Source: Bog-159 sp963707465
GTDB taxonomy: Bacteria; Acidobacteriota; Terriglobia; Bryobacterales; Bryobacteraceae
Reading direction: 5' to 3'
Length of the DNA: 64,000 nt
Assembly (NCBI GenBank): GCA_963707465.1
Contig: CAVPQK010000015.1
Span: forward strand, 1,488,001-1,552,000
How positions within the stretch are numbered: position 1 is the first letter of the stretch; each line of letters opens with the position of its first letter. Positions 7,519 to 15,522 of this stretch are shown here, one piece after another. A model generated the notes under the pieces. It ran no database searches. It had not been told where the DNA came from and was given only the letters and a program-made list of their open reading frames with translations. The position numbers and the translations under genes were made by a program.

Positions 7519-9441
7519 ATGCGCGCCATTTTGCTTTTGTATATTCCAGCTCTGCTGGCCGCCGCCACACCCTCGCCCTACGCGAAGCTGCACGGGGTGC
7601 CCATCCGCGCGGTGACCATGGGCGACGGCTTCTGGACCGCCCGCCGCGCCATCAACATCGAGAAGAGCATCCCTACGCTGCTCGAGGAACTGGAGCAGCA
7701 CGGCGTGGTGGATAACTTCCTGCGCCTGGAAGGGAAGTCCGAAGCCGCCCGGCGCGGCCCGCTCTACACCGATTCCGATCTGTACAAATGGATGGAAGCC
7801 GTGGCATTCGTGCTGCAATCCGGTGAGCAATCGCCGGTCAATCGGGCGAAATTCCGCGCGGAGTTCGACCGCCTGGCCGCGATCGTCCTCGCCGCGCAGG
7901 AACCCAGCGGCTACCTGAACACCTACTGGACCGGGGAGCGCAGGGCGCAGCGCTTCACCGAAATGCATCGCTCCCACGAGCTGTATTGCATGGGCCATTT
8001 GATTCAGGCCGCCATCGCCTATTACCGCGCCACGGGCGATCGCAAGCTACTCGACGGCGGCATCCGTTTCGCCAACTACATGGTGGAGAACTTCGGCCCC
8101 CAGAAGCGGCCCGCGCTTACCGGGCATCCGGAATTTGAAATGGCGATGGTTGAGCTGTACCGCACCACCGGCGAGCGCCGCTATCTGGATTTCGCCGGCT
8201 ATCTTCTCTCAGGCGTGGAACGCGAGCGCCTGCATCTCACCGACGACCAGACCCGGTACATGTTCAGCGGCACGCCGTTCACCTCGCGCACGGAGTTCGA
8301 GGGCCACGCGGTGCGCGCCATGTACGCTTCCTGCGGAGCCACGGATTACTACATGGAAACCGGCGACCCCGCCTATCTGAAAACGCTCGAAACACTGTGG
8401 CGCGACCTGGTGAATCGCAAGATGTACATCACGGGCGGCGTGGGCTCGCGCGAATCCGGTGAAGCGTTCGGCGAGGCCTACGAACTTCCCGACGCGCAGG
8501 CGTACGGCGAAAGCTGCGCGGCTATCGGCAACATGATGTGGAACTGGCGCATGCTGCTGGCGCTGGGCGAATCGCGCTTTGCCGACGTGATGGAGCGCGC
8601 GCTCTACAACGGGATCAATTCCGGCATGTCGCTCTCCGGCACGCTCTATTGCTACCGCAATCCGCTGGAATCCTCGGGCGAAAAGATACGCAACGAATGG
8701 TACGACACCACCTGTTGCCCGCCGAATCTGGAGCGCATCCTGGCGTCGATTCCAGGCTACATGTACAGCACTGGTCCGAAAGGCGTGTACGTGAATCTGT
8801 TCCACGCGTCTACGCTGGATTGGCAGCTTGAGGATGGCACCGGCATCCGCATCGAGCAGCAAACCGAATACCCTTGGCGCGGCATTGTGGATCTCACCGT
8901 GACTCCCGCCCGCACGGCAGAGTTCAGCGTGTTCGTGCGCATCCCGGCCTGGTCGGACGAAGCCAGTGTGGGGGCCGATAAACCCAAAGCCGGCGAATAT
9001 TTTGAGATTCATCGCCGCTGGCAAGCCGGCGACAAGATCCACATCGACCTGGCCATGAAACCGCGGCTGGTCCGCGCCAACCCACTGGTGCGCGAAGACG
9101 CGGGCCGCGTGGCGCTGGAGCGCGGCCCGCTGGTCTATTGCCTGGAGCAGCCCGATCAGCCCGGATTCAATCTGCTGGACGCCACGCTGCTCGACGACGG
9201 GACGGGCTTCGTCACCGGTTTCCAGCCGGAATTGCTGGGCGGTATCATGACGATCAAGCATCGGGGCAGCGTGCTCGATAGGCCATTCTCCAGCGAGCCG
9301 CTTTACCGGCCGTTTCGGGATCAACCCGAACGCCCTGGGACGGTCGAGACGCTGACCTTCATTCCTTACTATGCATGGGCCAATCGCGAGCCCTCCCGCA
9401 TGGAGGTCTGGGTGCCTTATGTAACGGTTGGGGCCGAGTGA
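7519..9441 (+). CDS. GH127 beta-L-arabinofuranosidase, exported
   Basis: A 640-residue glycoside hydrolase of family 127 (formerly DUF1680). A signal peptide (MRAILLLYIPALLAAA) fixes the start at this ATG. The catalytic and zinc-site pattern of the Bifidobacterium enzyme HypBA1 is preserved: Glu315, then Glu331 and Cys333 in YGESCA exactly 16 and 18 residues later, and the Cys399-Cys400 pair in TTCCPPNLER. The enzyme should release beta-L-arabinofuranose from plant glycoproteins or arabinans in the periplasm. It follows the two hydrolase genes closely, and its 3' end overlaps the convergent epimerase gene by 25 bases. Confidence 0.95.
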   Translation: MRAILLLYIPALLAAATPSPYAKLHGVPIRAVTMGDGFWTARRAINIEKSIPTLLEELEQHGVVDNFLRLEGKSEAARRGPLYTDSDLYKWMEAVAFVLQSGEQSPVNRAKFRAEFDRLAAIVLAAQEPSGYLNTYWTGERRAQRFTEMHRSHELYCMGHLIQAAIAYYRATGDRKLLDGGIRFANYMVENFGPQKRPALTGHPEFEMAMVELYRTTGERRYLDFAGYLLSGVERERLHLTDDQTRYMFSGTPFTSRTEFEGHAVRAMYASCGATDYYMETGDPAYLKTLETLWRDLVNRKMYITGGVGSRESGEAFGEAYELPDAQAYGESCAAIGNMMWNWRMLLALGESRFADVMERALYNGINSGMSLSGTLYCYRNPLESSGEKIRNEWYDTTCCPPNLERILASIPGYMYSTGPKGVYVNLFHASTLDWQLEDGTGIRIEQQTEYPWRGIVDLTVTPARTAEFSVFVRIPAWSDEASVGADKPKAGEYFEIHRRWQAGDKIHIDLAMKPRLVRANPLVREDAGRVALERGPLVYCLEQPDQPGFNLLDATLLDDGTGFVTGFQPELLGGIMTIKHRGSVLDRPFSSEPLYRPFRDQPERPGTVETLTFIPYYAWANREPSRMEVWVPYVTVGAE

Positions 9442-10115
9442 CCGCGCAGCCAGCGAAACGTGGACTCCAAATCCGCCGATTGGAACACGAGCGAGCCTGG
9501 TACGATGGCGTCCGCGCCGGCCGCGCACAGCTCGCTCACCGTGTGCGCGCGGATGCCGCCGTCAGCCACCAGGCGGACGTTGGGCTTGCCATGCTCGCGC
9601 AGCAGGACGCGCGCTTCGCGTAAACGGTCGCACGCCTGCGGCGCAAGCCCGCGTCCCTTCACCCCCAACTCCGTGCCTAACAGAATGACAACCTCGACCG
9701 CCTCGAGATACGGCAGCATGGTGCGCACCGGCGTTTCAAGCTTCAACGTCACGCCCGCCCCGCGTCCGCTCCGGAGCGCTTGTTCGATGGCCGCGCCGGC
9801 TTGGCGCTCGCCATTTTCAACGTGTACCGTCAGCAGGTCCGCGCCGGCTTCGAGAAACTCGCCGGCGAGATCGGAAGGATTCTCCGCCATCAGGTGTACA
9901 TGAAAAGGAACTGCCGTGTGCGGACGGATCGCGCGCATGAGATCGGGGAAGAAGAGCAGGCTGGGAACAAAATGTCCGTCGGCCGCATCCAGATGGAAAG
10001 AATCGACCCAGGGCGAGAGGCGGCGTACGGCCGTTTCGAGGTTACCCAGGTCCGCAGACCATAGCGATACGTCGGCCAAAAGGCGATTGCGAGGTAACTG
10101 AGGCCAGCCGCGCAC
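9417..10115 (-). CDS. rpe: Ribulose-phosphate 3-epimerase family protein
   Basis: A TIM-barrel epimerase interconverting ribulose-5-phosphate and xylulose-5-phosphate in the pentose phosphate pathway. Visible motifs are SLWSADL near the start, the metal-binding FHLDAADGHFVPS, PFHVHLMAENP, and the phosphate-binding ADGGIRAHTVSEL with AIVPGSLVF. The expected PSILSADF is changed to VSLWSADL, so it may be a divergent paralogue. I chose the GTG at 10115 (232 residues) because it gives the normal family length and avoids overlap with the divergent gene at 10178; a TTG 30 bases downstream or an ATG at 10232 are alternatives. Confidence 0.8.
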   Translation of the reverse strand: MRGWPQLPRNRLLADVSLWSADLGNLETAVRRLSPWVDSFHLDAADGHFVPSLLFFPDLMRAIRPHTAVPFHVHLMAENPSDLAGEFLEAGADLLTVHVENGERQAGAAIEQALRSGRGAGVTLKLETPVRTMLPYLEAVEVVILLGTELGVKGRGLAPQACDRLREARVLLREHGKPNVRLVADGGIRAHTVSELCAAGADAIVPGSLVFQSADLESTFRWLRGHSAPTVT

Positions 10116-10177
10116 TGACTCAGCGTAACAGCTTCTTCCCGTGCGGATGGTGTGCAACAATCGGATAGGGACACCGC

Positions 10178-10375
10178 ATGAAGCCGAAAATCTACCTCTC
10201 GCTTCCCGACCCTTCCATTGAGGAGGTCGCAAAAAGGGTCGGCGTATCCAAGCGCCGCTTGAAAGAATTGAAGGTTATCATTGCCGATCTGGTTGAGGCA
10301 GAGGCGGCGCGCCGGCCAAGGCGTGCCGGCAAACCGAGTGCCATTAAAGCATCGAAGCGAACCGCCAGCCGCTAA
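10178..10375 (+). CDS. Small HTH-like protein, first gene of a two-gene module
   Basis: A 65-residue basic protein. Residues about 13-40 (SIEEVAKRVGVSKRRLKEL) read as a helix-turn-helix; the C-terminus is Lys/Arg/Ala-rich. AGGGA lies eight bases before the ATG. The next gene begins at or before the stop codon, so the two are probably co-translated. Size, charge and position resemble an antitoxin or a dedicated repressor, but this is inference; no named family is recognised. Confidence 0.7.
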   Translation: MKPKIYLSLPDPSIEEVAKRVGVSKRRLKELKVIIADLVEAEAARRPRRAGKPSAIKASKRTASR

Positions 10376-10385
10376 GGAATACGGT

Positions 10386-10973
10386 GTGTTCCTCAACATA
10401 CCGTATGACCAGGCCTTCGTGCCTCTGTATTTGGCCTTCATCGCGGGCCTCTGCGCGTTTCGCCTGGAACCGAAAGCCACGCTCCAGATTCCGGGCGGCG
10501 AGCGTCGCCTTGACCGGATCCTCGATTTGATCCGAGATTGCCGGTACTCCTTCCACGACCTCTCTCGTGTCGAGCTGAATCTGAAGCGGCCCGCGACTCC
10601 TCGTTTCAACATGCCTTTCGAGCTGGGCCTCGCGGTCGCATGGCAGAAATTCAAAGAGCCGTCCCATACCTGGTGCGTCTTCGAATCGCGCAGTTGGCGG
10701 GCAGGCAAATCGCTTAGTGATCTGAGCGGTACCGATATCTACGTTCACGATGGCACGCCGGCCGGGGTCTTCCGCGAGCTGTGCAATGCCCTTGTTTCGG
10801 CGGACCACCAGCCGACGGTGGCGCAAATGGCTGCGATTTATCGTGGGCTGCGCCGAGGATTACCCGATGTCATATGGAACGCCGGAGCGAAATCCGTTTT
10901 CGAAGCGAGAGCATTTGCCGATTTAATCGTTGTCGCGAAAGGCCTGGCAGTCGCTAGCCGTCAATTGACTTAG
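10386..10973 (+). CDS. Rossmann-like protein resembling nucleoside deoxyribosyltransferase/TIR-like domains
   Basis: About 195 residues from the GTG at 10386, which has AAGGA seven bases upstream; GTG 10338, overlapping the small gene, is an alternative. Conserved-looking segments are VFLNIPYDQAFVPLYLAFIA, GGERRLDRILDLI, CRYSFHDLSR and RFNMPFELGLAVA. The last resembles the Glu-containing motif of nucleoside 2-deoxyribosyltransferases. The pattern suggests an enzyme acting on a nucleotide or NAD-like ligand. With the small HTH-like gene it forms a compact module that could be a toxin-antitoxin or defence unit. Function is not established; the stop overlaps the convergent cydB by four bases. 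Confidence 0.7.
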   Translation: MFLNIPYDQAFVPLYLAFIAGLCAFRLEPKATLQIPGGERRLDRILDLIRDCRYSFHDLSRVELNLKRPATPRFNMPFELGLAVAWQKFKEPSHTWCVFESRSWRAGKSLSDLSGTDIYVHDGTPAGVFRELCNALVSADHQPTVAQMAAIYRGLRRGLPDVIWNAGAKSVFEARAFADLIVVAKGLAVASRQLT

Positions 10974-12004
10974 TGCCCGTCTTCTTCCAGCGAGACTTTA
11001 CCCGCGAAGCTGCGGTACGTATACACGAAGTAGCCCGTTGCCAGCAGCATGCCCGGAATGAACCACACGAGGCCGACCTTCAATCCGTAAGGCGCGGCCG
11101 CTGCGTTGTAGACCGTCAGCCCCAGATTGGGGTCCGTGCTCGATGGCAGCACAAAAGGATACAGCCCGAACGCGGCACTCGTCAGCATGCCTACAATGTA
11201 GAGCGACGAGCACAGGAACGGCGCGGCGTCCCGCCGGCTGGTGGCGCGCATCCCTATCAGCCCGGCTATTGCCAGCAGAGGAAACACGTAGCCCCAGGGC
11301 CGCGCGCCGAAGCTTTGGCTCAGCCGCGGTTGGATGCTGAAACTGCACCAGGTAAGCGCGACGGTAAGGGGCAGCAAACCCCACCAGCCTACCAGCGCCA
11401 CCTGGCGCGCGCGCTTGGCCAGCTCGCCTTCGGTCTTCAGCGTCACCCAAAGCGCGCCATGCACCATTAGCGTCGCAAACGCGGCGACCGCGACCAGCAC
11501 CGTATACCAGTCCAGAATGCCCACCTCGCGGCCGATCCCGAAGTTGGTCCACATCGGCAGGAAGAATTCGCCGGCCCCATCGAGCGGCACGCCGCGCACC
11601 ACATTGCCCAGCGCCGCGCCGAAGAAGATGGCGAGCAGCGCGCTCGCGCCGCCGAATACCGCGTCCCAAAACGGCTTCCACACCAGGCTGTCGATGTGAT
11701 TCCGAAACTCGATCGATATGCCGCGCAGGATCAGCAGCCACAGCACCATCATCAGCGGCAGATAGAAGCCGCTGAAGCTGGATGCGTAGAGCGCCGGAAA
11801 CGCGAAGTACAGCGTGCCGCCGGCAGCCAACAGCCACACTTCGTTGCCATCCCACACTGGGCCGATTGAGCGCAGCACCCGCCGCTTCTCACCATCCGTG
11901 CGCGCCACCAGCAACTGGACGATGCCCGCGCCCAGGTCGAATCCGTCCAGCACGACGTACACGGCGATCATCACCGCCACCAGCATGAACCAGAGCGTTT
12001 CCAC
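10970..12004 (-). CDS. cydB: Cytochrome bd ubiquinol oxidase subunit II
   Basis: A 344-residue integral membrane protein with about eight or nine hydrophobic segments. The family signature YVVLDGFDLGAGI is near the N-terminus, followed by GPVWDGNEVWLL. It starts at GTG, whose first base is the last base of the cydA stop (TAGTG). CydB is the second subunit of the proton-motive, high-affinity quinol:oxygen oxidoreductase used at low oxygen. No small cydX-like gene follows; the next gene is convergent. Confidence 0.97.
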   Translation of the reverse strand: METLWFMLVAVMIAVYVVLDGFDLGAGIVQLLVARTDGEKRRVLRSIGPVWDGNEVWLLAAGGTLYFAFPALYASSFSGFYLPLMMVLWLLILRGISIEFRNHIDSLVWKPFWDAVFGGASALLAIFFGAALGNVVRGVPLDGAGEFFLPMWTNFGIGREVGILDWYTVLVAVAAFATLMVHGALWVTLKTEGELAKRARQVALVGWWGLLPLTVALTWCSFSIQPRLSQSFGARPWGYVFPLLAIAGLIGMRATSRRDAAPFLCSSLYIVGMLTSAAFGLYPFVLPSSTDPNLGLTVYNAAAAPYGLKVGLVWFIPGMLLATGYFVYTYRSFAGKVSLEEDGH

Positions 12005-13323
12005 TATGCCGCCTCCGGTCCGCGCTCGATCTCCTGGTAAACGAGCAGCAGGAATAGAATGGCCAGCACGACGTACATGCCCATGAATCCGATCAGGGTG
12101 AAGAGCGCGTTTCCTGCCGAAACATGCGGCGACACGCCCTCAGGGGTGCGCATCAGGCCGTAGATCAGCCAGGGCTGCCGCCCGGTTTCCGCGGTGATCC
12201 AGCCCGCTGTGTTGGCGATGTAGGGGAATGGCGCGCAGAGCATCAGCAGCCATAACAGCTTGGGCTGCGCGAACAGGCGACCCCGCCACAACTCGAGCGC
12301 GGCCAGCACCATGACGGCGATGAAAATAGTTCCCAGCCCCACCATGATGTGATAGCTGAAGTAAAGCAGCGGGATATTATCCGGCCAGCGGTCCGCCGGA
12401 AATGCGCTGAGGCCTTTCACTTGCGCATGCCATCGCTGGTAAGTGAGAAAGCTCAGCGCGCGGGGCACAACCAGGGGATTGTCGAGCCGGCGTTTCTCCA
12501 CGTCCGGTTGTCCGATCAGGGCCAGCGGCGCGCCCTCCTCGCTCTCGAAAAGGCCTTCCATAGCGGACAGAGTAGGCGGTTGATGGAGCGCGATGTTCTT
12601 GCCTTGGCCGTCGCCGGTGGGGAACAGCATCAACACGGATGCCGCCACGCCGGCGATCACCCCCACGCGCACGAAGGTTCGCCCGTACGGTTCCGCGCGC
12701 TTCACCAGCAGATAGAATGCGCCCACCGCCGCCATCGCGAATGCGGCCGTCACCACCGCGCCGATCATATTATGGAGATACTGCCAGAGCAGCCACGGGT
12801 TCAGCATGAGCGCCCAGAAACTCGACAAGAGGATCTCGCCGTGCGGCCCAAGTACGTAGCCCACGGGATGCTGCATCCACGCGTCGGTGGCCACGATGAA
12901 GAATCCGGAAAGCCACGATCCGAGGAAAACCAGGAAGCCTGCGAACCAGTGTGCCTTCGGCCCCAGCTTCTTTTCGCCGAACAGAAACAGCCCCAGGAAG
13001 CTCGATTCCAGGAAAAACGAAAACACGCCTTCCATGGCCAGCGTCTGCCCGATAACGCCGCCGGCCGATTTCGAGAAGCGCGCCCAGTTGGTGCCGAACT
13101 GGAACTCCATGGGGATGCCGGTGACGACGCCCATGGCGAAGTTGATGGCGAAGATGCGCGCCCAGAATCGCGCCGCGCGGTTGTAGTGCTCGTTACCCGT
13201 GCGTAGCGCCATGGTTTTGAGCACTACCAGCAGCAGCGCGAGGCCCATGGTCAATTGCGGAAAAATGTAGTGGAAGGTGACGGTGAAAGCGAAATGCAGC
13301 CGATGGACCGTTAGGGCATCCAT
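12004..13323 (-). CDS. cydA: Cytochrome bd ubiquinol oxidase subunit I
   Basis: A 439-residue heme-bearing subunit. Heme ligands are readable: His18 in TFHYIFPQL, His184 in YLHNMIGA and the Met in HIMVGLG. The acidic residues in AMEGVFSFFLESS and the GRQPW motif are conserved. It is about 80 residues shorter than the E. coli protein because the quinol-binding Q-loop (near QVKGLSAFP) is short, so it belongs to the short Q-loop type often called cyanide-insensitive. It is the first gene of the cydAB pair. Confidence 0.97.
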   Translation of the reverse strand: MDALTVHRLHFAFTVTFHYIFPQLTMGLALLLVVLKTMALRTGNEHYNRAARFWARIFAINFAMGVVTGIPMEFQFGTNWARFSKSAGGVIGQTLAMEGVFSFFLESSFLGLFLFGEKKLGPKAHWFAGFLVFLGSWLSGFFIVATDAWMQHPVGYVLGPHGEILLSSFWALMLNPWLLWQYLHNMIGAVVTAAFAMAAVGAFYLLVKRAEPYGRTFVRVGVIAGVAASVLMLFPTGDGQGKNIALHQPPTLSAMEGLFESEEGAPLALIGQPDVEKRRLDNPLVVPRALSFLTYQRWHAQVKGLSAFPADRWPDNIPLLYFSYHIMVGLGTIFIAVMVLAALELWRGRLFAQPKLLWLLMLCAPFPYIANTAGWITAETGRQPWLIYGLMRTPEGVSPHVSAGNALFTLIGFMGMYVVLAILFLLLVYQEIERGPEAA

Positions 13324-13347
13324 AATCCAGAGATTAGCAGGTTTTTC

Positions 13348-14199
13348 TCATGATTGCCCCGGCGCCTGCCGCAGGATCTCGTCGGCCACATCCGCCACGG
13401 CGCGCATTTCGAGCACATCGTGTACCCGCACCAGGTGCGCTCCGCCCAGAATCGCCGCCGCCACCGCGCCGGCCGTGGCGAACAGCGTCTCCCGCTCGGT
13501 GGGGTGCGTCAGAAACGATTTGCGCGAAGGCCCTGTCAGAATCGGCAGGTCCAGGCCGGCCAGCTCATGCAAACGCGCCAGGATCGCCGAATTCTGCTCC
13601 TTGCGCTTGCCGAAGCCCAGCCCGGGGTCCACCACAATACGGGAACGGTCGATGCCGGTGTGGCGCGCGCGGCTGACCGTGGCTTCCAGGTCGCGCACGA
13701 CGTGTCCCATGACGTCGGGAAGCGGCGCCAGTTTGGCCCACGTTTCGGGACGGCCGCGCATGTGGTTCAGGATCAGCCCGGCGTCGTGGTTGGAGACTAC
13801 GCGCGCCAACTGCGCCTCGAAGGTCAGGCCGGTGGGATCGTTGATAATCTCGGCGCCATGCTCCAGGGCGCGCTCGGCCACCTCCGCCTTGTAAGTATCC
13901 ACGGAGATCGGTATGGTCAGGCTGCCGCGCAGGCGCTTCAACACCGGAATGAGACGCCGAAGCTCCTCCGCCGCCGGGATGCGCGCCGACTCCGGCCGCG
14001 TGGACTCCGCCCCAATGTCGATGATGTCGGCGCCCTGCTCTTCCATTTGCAGGGCGCGCGCAAACGCCCGGTCCGGATCCATATATTTGCCGCCATCGGA
14101 GAAGGAATCCGGCGTCACGTTCAACACGCCGAGAATGGCCGTGCGTTCGCCCAGCTTGATTTCGCGGGCCTTGAGTTTCCAGTAGTACAGCTTTCGCAT
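13348..14199 (-). CDS. folP: Dihydropteroate synthase
   Basis: A 283-residue TIM barrel joining 6-hydroxymethyl-dihydropterin diphosphate with p-aminobenzoate in folate synthesis. Motifs are VLNVTPDSFSDGG, DIGAESTRP, PISVDTYKAEVAERAL, NDPTG and the phosphate-binding GPSRKSFL. The start is set at MRKLYYWKLK; an upstream ATG in frame would add residues encoded by the CACAGAT repeat and is unlikely. The gene lies just downstream of cydAB on the same strand coordinate-wise but is transcribed towards it from its own upstream region. Confidence 0.95.
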   Translation of the reverse strand: MRKLYYWKLKAREIKLGERTAILGVLNVTPDSFSDGGKYMDPDRAFARALQMEEQGADIIDIGAESTRPESARIPAAEELRRLIPVLKRLRGSLTIPISVDTYKAEVAERALEHGAEIINDPTGLTFEAQLARVVSNHDAGLILNHMRGRPETWAKLAPLPDVMGHVVRDLEATVSRARHTGIDRSRIVVDPGLGFGKRKEQNSAILARLHELAGLDLPILTGPSRKSFLTHPTERETLFATAGAVAAAILGGAHLVRVHDVLEMRAVADVADEILRQAPGQS

Positions 14200-14208
14200 A
14201 AGAAACGG

Positions 14209-14241
14209 AACCACAGATGGACACAGATAAACACAGATCGG
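14209..14241. repeat. CACAGAT dispersed repeat
   Basis: Three CACAGAT units at about ten-base spacing lie upstream of folP (CACAGATGGA, CACAGATAAA, CACAGAT). This type of short element is scattered through intergenic DNA of many environmental bacteria and, translated, yields the familiar spurious peptide HRWTQINTD. It separates folP from the acetyltransferase gene. Confidence 0.65.
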
Positions 14242-14277
14242 GAATCCGGCTGCCATCACCAATGTCGCACGTTTGCG

Positions 14278-15102
14278 CTATCCCAATTCAAAACCCGCAA
14301 TCGCGAACACCTGGGAATCGTCGTGGTCGAACGGCTTTGCACCCGGAGCGCCGCGCCGCGCCATGCGCACCAGGCGGCGGATCGGCTGGAATCCGCACGC
14401 GCGCGCCAGCCGCAGGGCTTCGGTATTGTGCGGCAGCAGGTCCCAGTAAACAGGCTGCCCCGGATACAGGGCCAAAAACGAGGCCAGCAGCTCCGCGGCG
14501 GCCCCCGGCACACGGCTGACACAAGGACCGAAGTACGCGGCTTTCGAACCGGGACGCGCCATGGCATAGCCTTCGTCGGCAACCGCGGCAGCGCCCAGCG
14601 GCGCCAGCATGCCGAGCAACTGCGAGCGATCGGCTCCGAACGCCCGGAGGTCGAGGGCCGGCTGCCAGGCTTGCCCGCTCACGGCCGGCGAGCCGCGAAC
14701 CTGCGCGGCGGCCGTTCCCCAGCGTTCGATTGCGCATTCGACCTCAAAACCCAGTTGACGATAGAGCGGCGCGCCTGCTTCGGTGGCGTCCAGCTTGATC
14801 CAATCCACGTGGCGCTGGGCCAGCACGTCGATCAAGTGTTCCATCAACTGGCGGGCGAAGCCGCGGTGGCGGTGCGCGGGATCGGTGAGCACCATGCCGA
14901 TCCACGCCAGCCTGCGTTCATAACAGATCGCCGTGGCGGTCGCGGCCAGCGCGCCGCCGCACTCCAAGCCGAAACAGGTCTCCGGGCCCAGCCGCAACAG
15001 ATTGTGCCAGTCGGTTTCAGTCTGGTTCCAGCCCGCGGCTTCGGTGAAGCGCATCGCCGCCGGAATATCCGCGCGCGTCAGCGCCCGCACCAAAGCGGTC
15101 AC
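14278..15102 (-). CDS. GNAT N-acetyltransferase with YitH/HolE-like C-terminal domain
   Basis: A 274-residue protein with a GTG start overlapping the stop of the upstream gene (GTGA). The N-terminal GNAT domain (about 1-130) carries the acetyl-CoA loop HRHRGFARQLMEHLID and the terminal APLYRQLGFEVE. The C-terminal domain (about 150-270) with GPCVSRVPGAAAELLASF and NTEALRLARACGFQPIRRLVRM resembles the second GNAT-like lobe of YitH-type proteins. The acceptor is unknown. The stop is 78 bases upstream of folP's start, with the repeat element between. Confidence 0.8.
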   Translation of the reverse strand: MTALVRALTRADIPAAMRFTEAAGWNQTETDWHNLLRLGPETCFGLECGGALAATATAICYERRLAWIGMVLTDPAHRHRGFARQLMEHLIDVLAQRHVDWIKLDATEAGAPLYRQLGFEVECAIERWGTAAAQVRGSPAVSGQAWQPALDLRAFGADRSQLLGMLAPLGAAAVADEGYAMARPGSKAAYFGPCVSRVPGAAAELLASFLALYPGQPVYWDLLPHNTEALRLARACGFQPIRRLVRMARRGAPGAKPFDHDDSQVFAIAGFELG

Positions 15103-15479
15103 CGCCGCGCGGTCATCTGCGCGTTTTCTTCGCGGGCAATCTGGGCGGCGCAGGCGGCCAGATCGTTCGAATGCACGGTGACCAGGTCCTTCTCCAGATC
15201 CTCGCCGCTTTGCACCATGCGCTCGAGGTGCGCCGCGGCCAGGCGCGAGCACCACGCGTCGCTCATCTCGTGTCCCGTGCGGCGGCTCAATTCCAGCAGG
15301 TCCACGTGCGGCATGGCGATCTGCTTCTGCACTCGCGTCTGGTCGCTCTGGAGCGCGAATTTCACATCCACCGTGTCGCTGTGGCGCAGCGAAATGGCCG
15401 TCTGCAACCACTTGAACAGGACCTGCCACTTGCGCCCAAACGGATCCGGCCCCACTTCAAACTGGCGAAAATTCAGCAT
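15099..15479 (-). CDS. Conserved hypothetical protein
   Basis: A 126-residue soluble protein with no recognised domain; visible features are FGRKWQVLFKWLQTAISLRH, a central HVDLLELSRRTGHEMSD and an acidic helical C-terminus. A TTG codon three bases before the ATG is an alternative start. It is the first gene of a unit with the acetyltransferase, coupled by GTGA. TAAGAT lies seven bases before the ATG, consistent with a leaderless mRNA. Confidence 0.6.
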   Translation of the reverse strand: MLNFRQFEVGPDPFGRKWQVLFKWLQTAISLRHSDTVDVKFALQSDQTRVQKQIAMPHVDLLELSRRTGHEMSDAWCSRLAAAHLERMVQSGEDLEKDLVTVHSNDLAACAAQIAREENAQMTARR

Positions 15480-15497
15480 CAACGTTATCTTACTTCA

Positions 15498-15516
15498 TTG
15501 GGGCCTTGCGCCCCAA
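15498..15516. promoter_or_regulatory. Palindrome in a divergent intergenic region
   Basis: TTGGGGC-cttgc-GCCCCAA is a perfect seven-base inverted repeat. It lies between two divergent genes (starts at 15479 and 15523), only six bases before the ATG of the phosphatase gene. It could be an operator or, in RNA, a small hairpin blocking initiation; the sequence alone does not distinguish them. Confidence 0.45.
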
Positions 15517-15522
15517 CCGATT

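Noticed and set aside
8209..9528. A 439-codon minus-strand frame antisense to GH127
   Set aside because: Composition is typical shadow and the plus strand has all catalytic residues of GH127.
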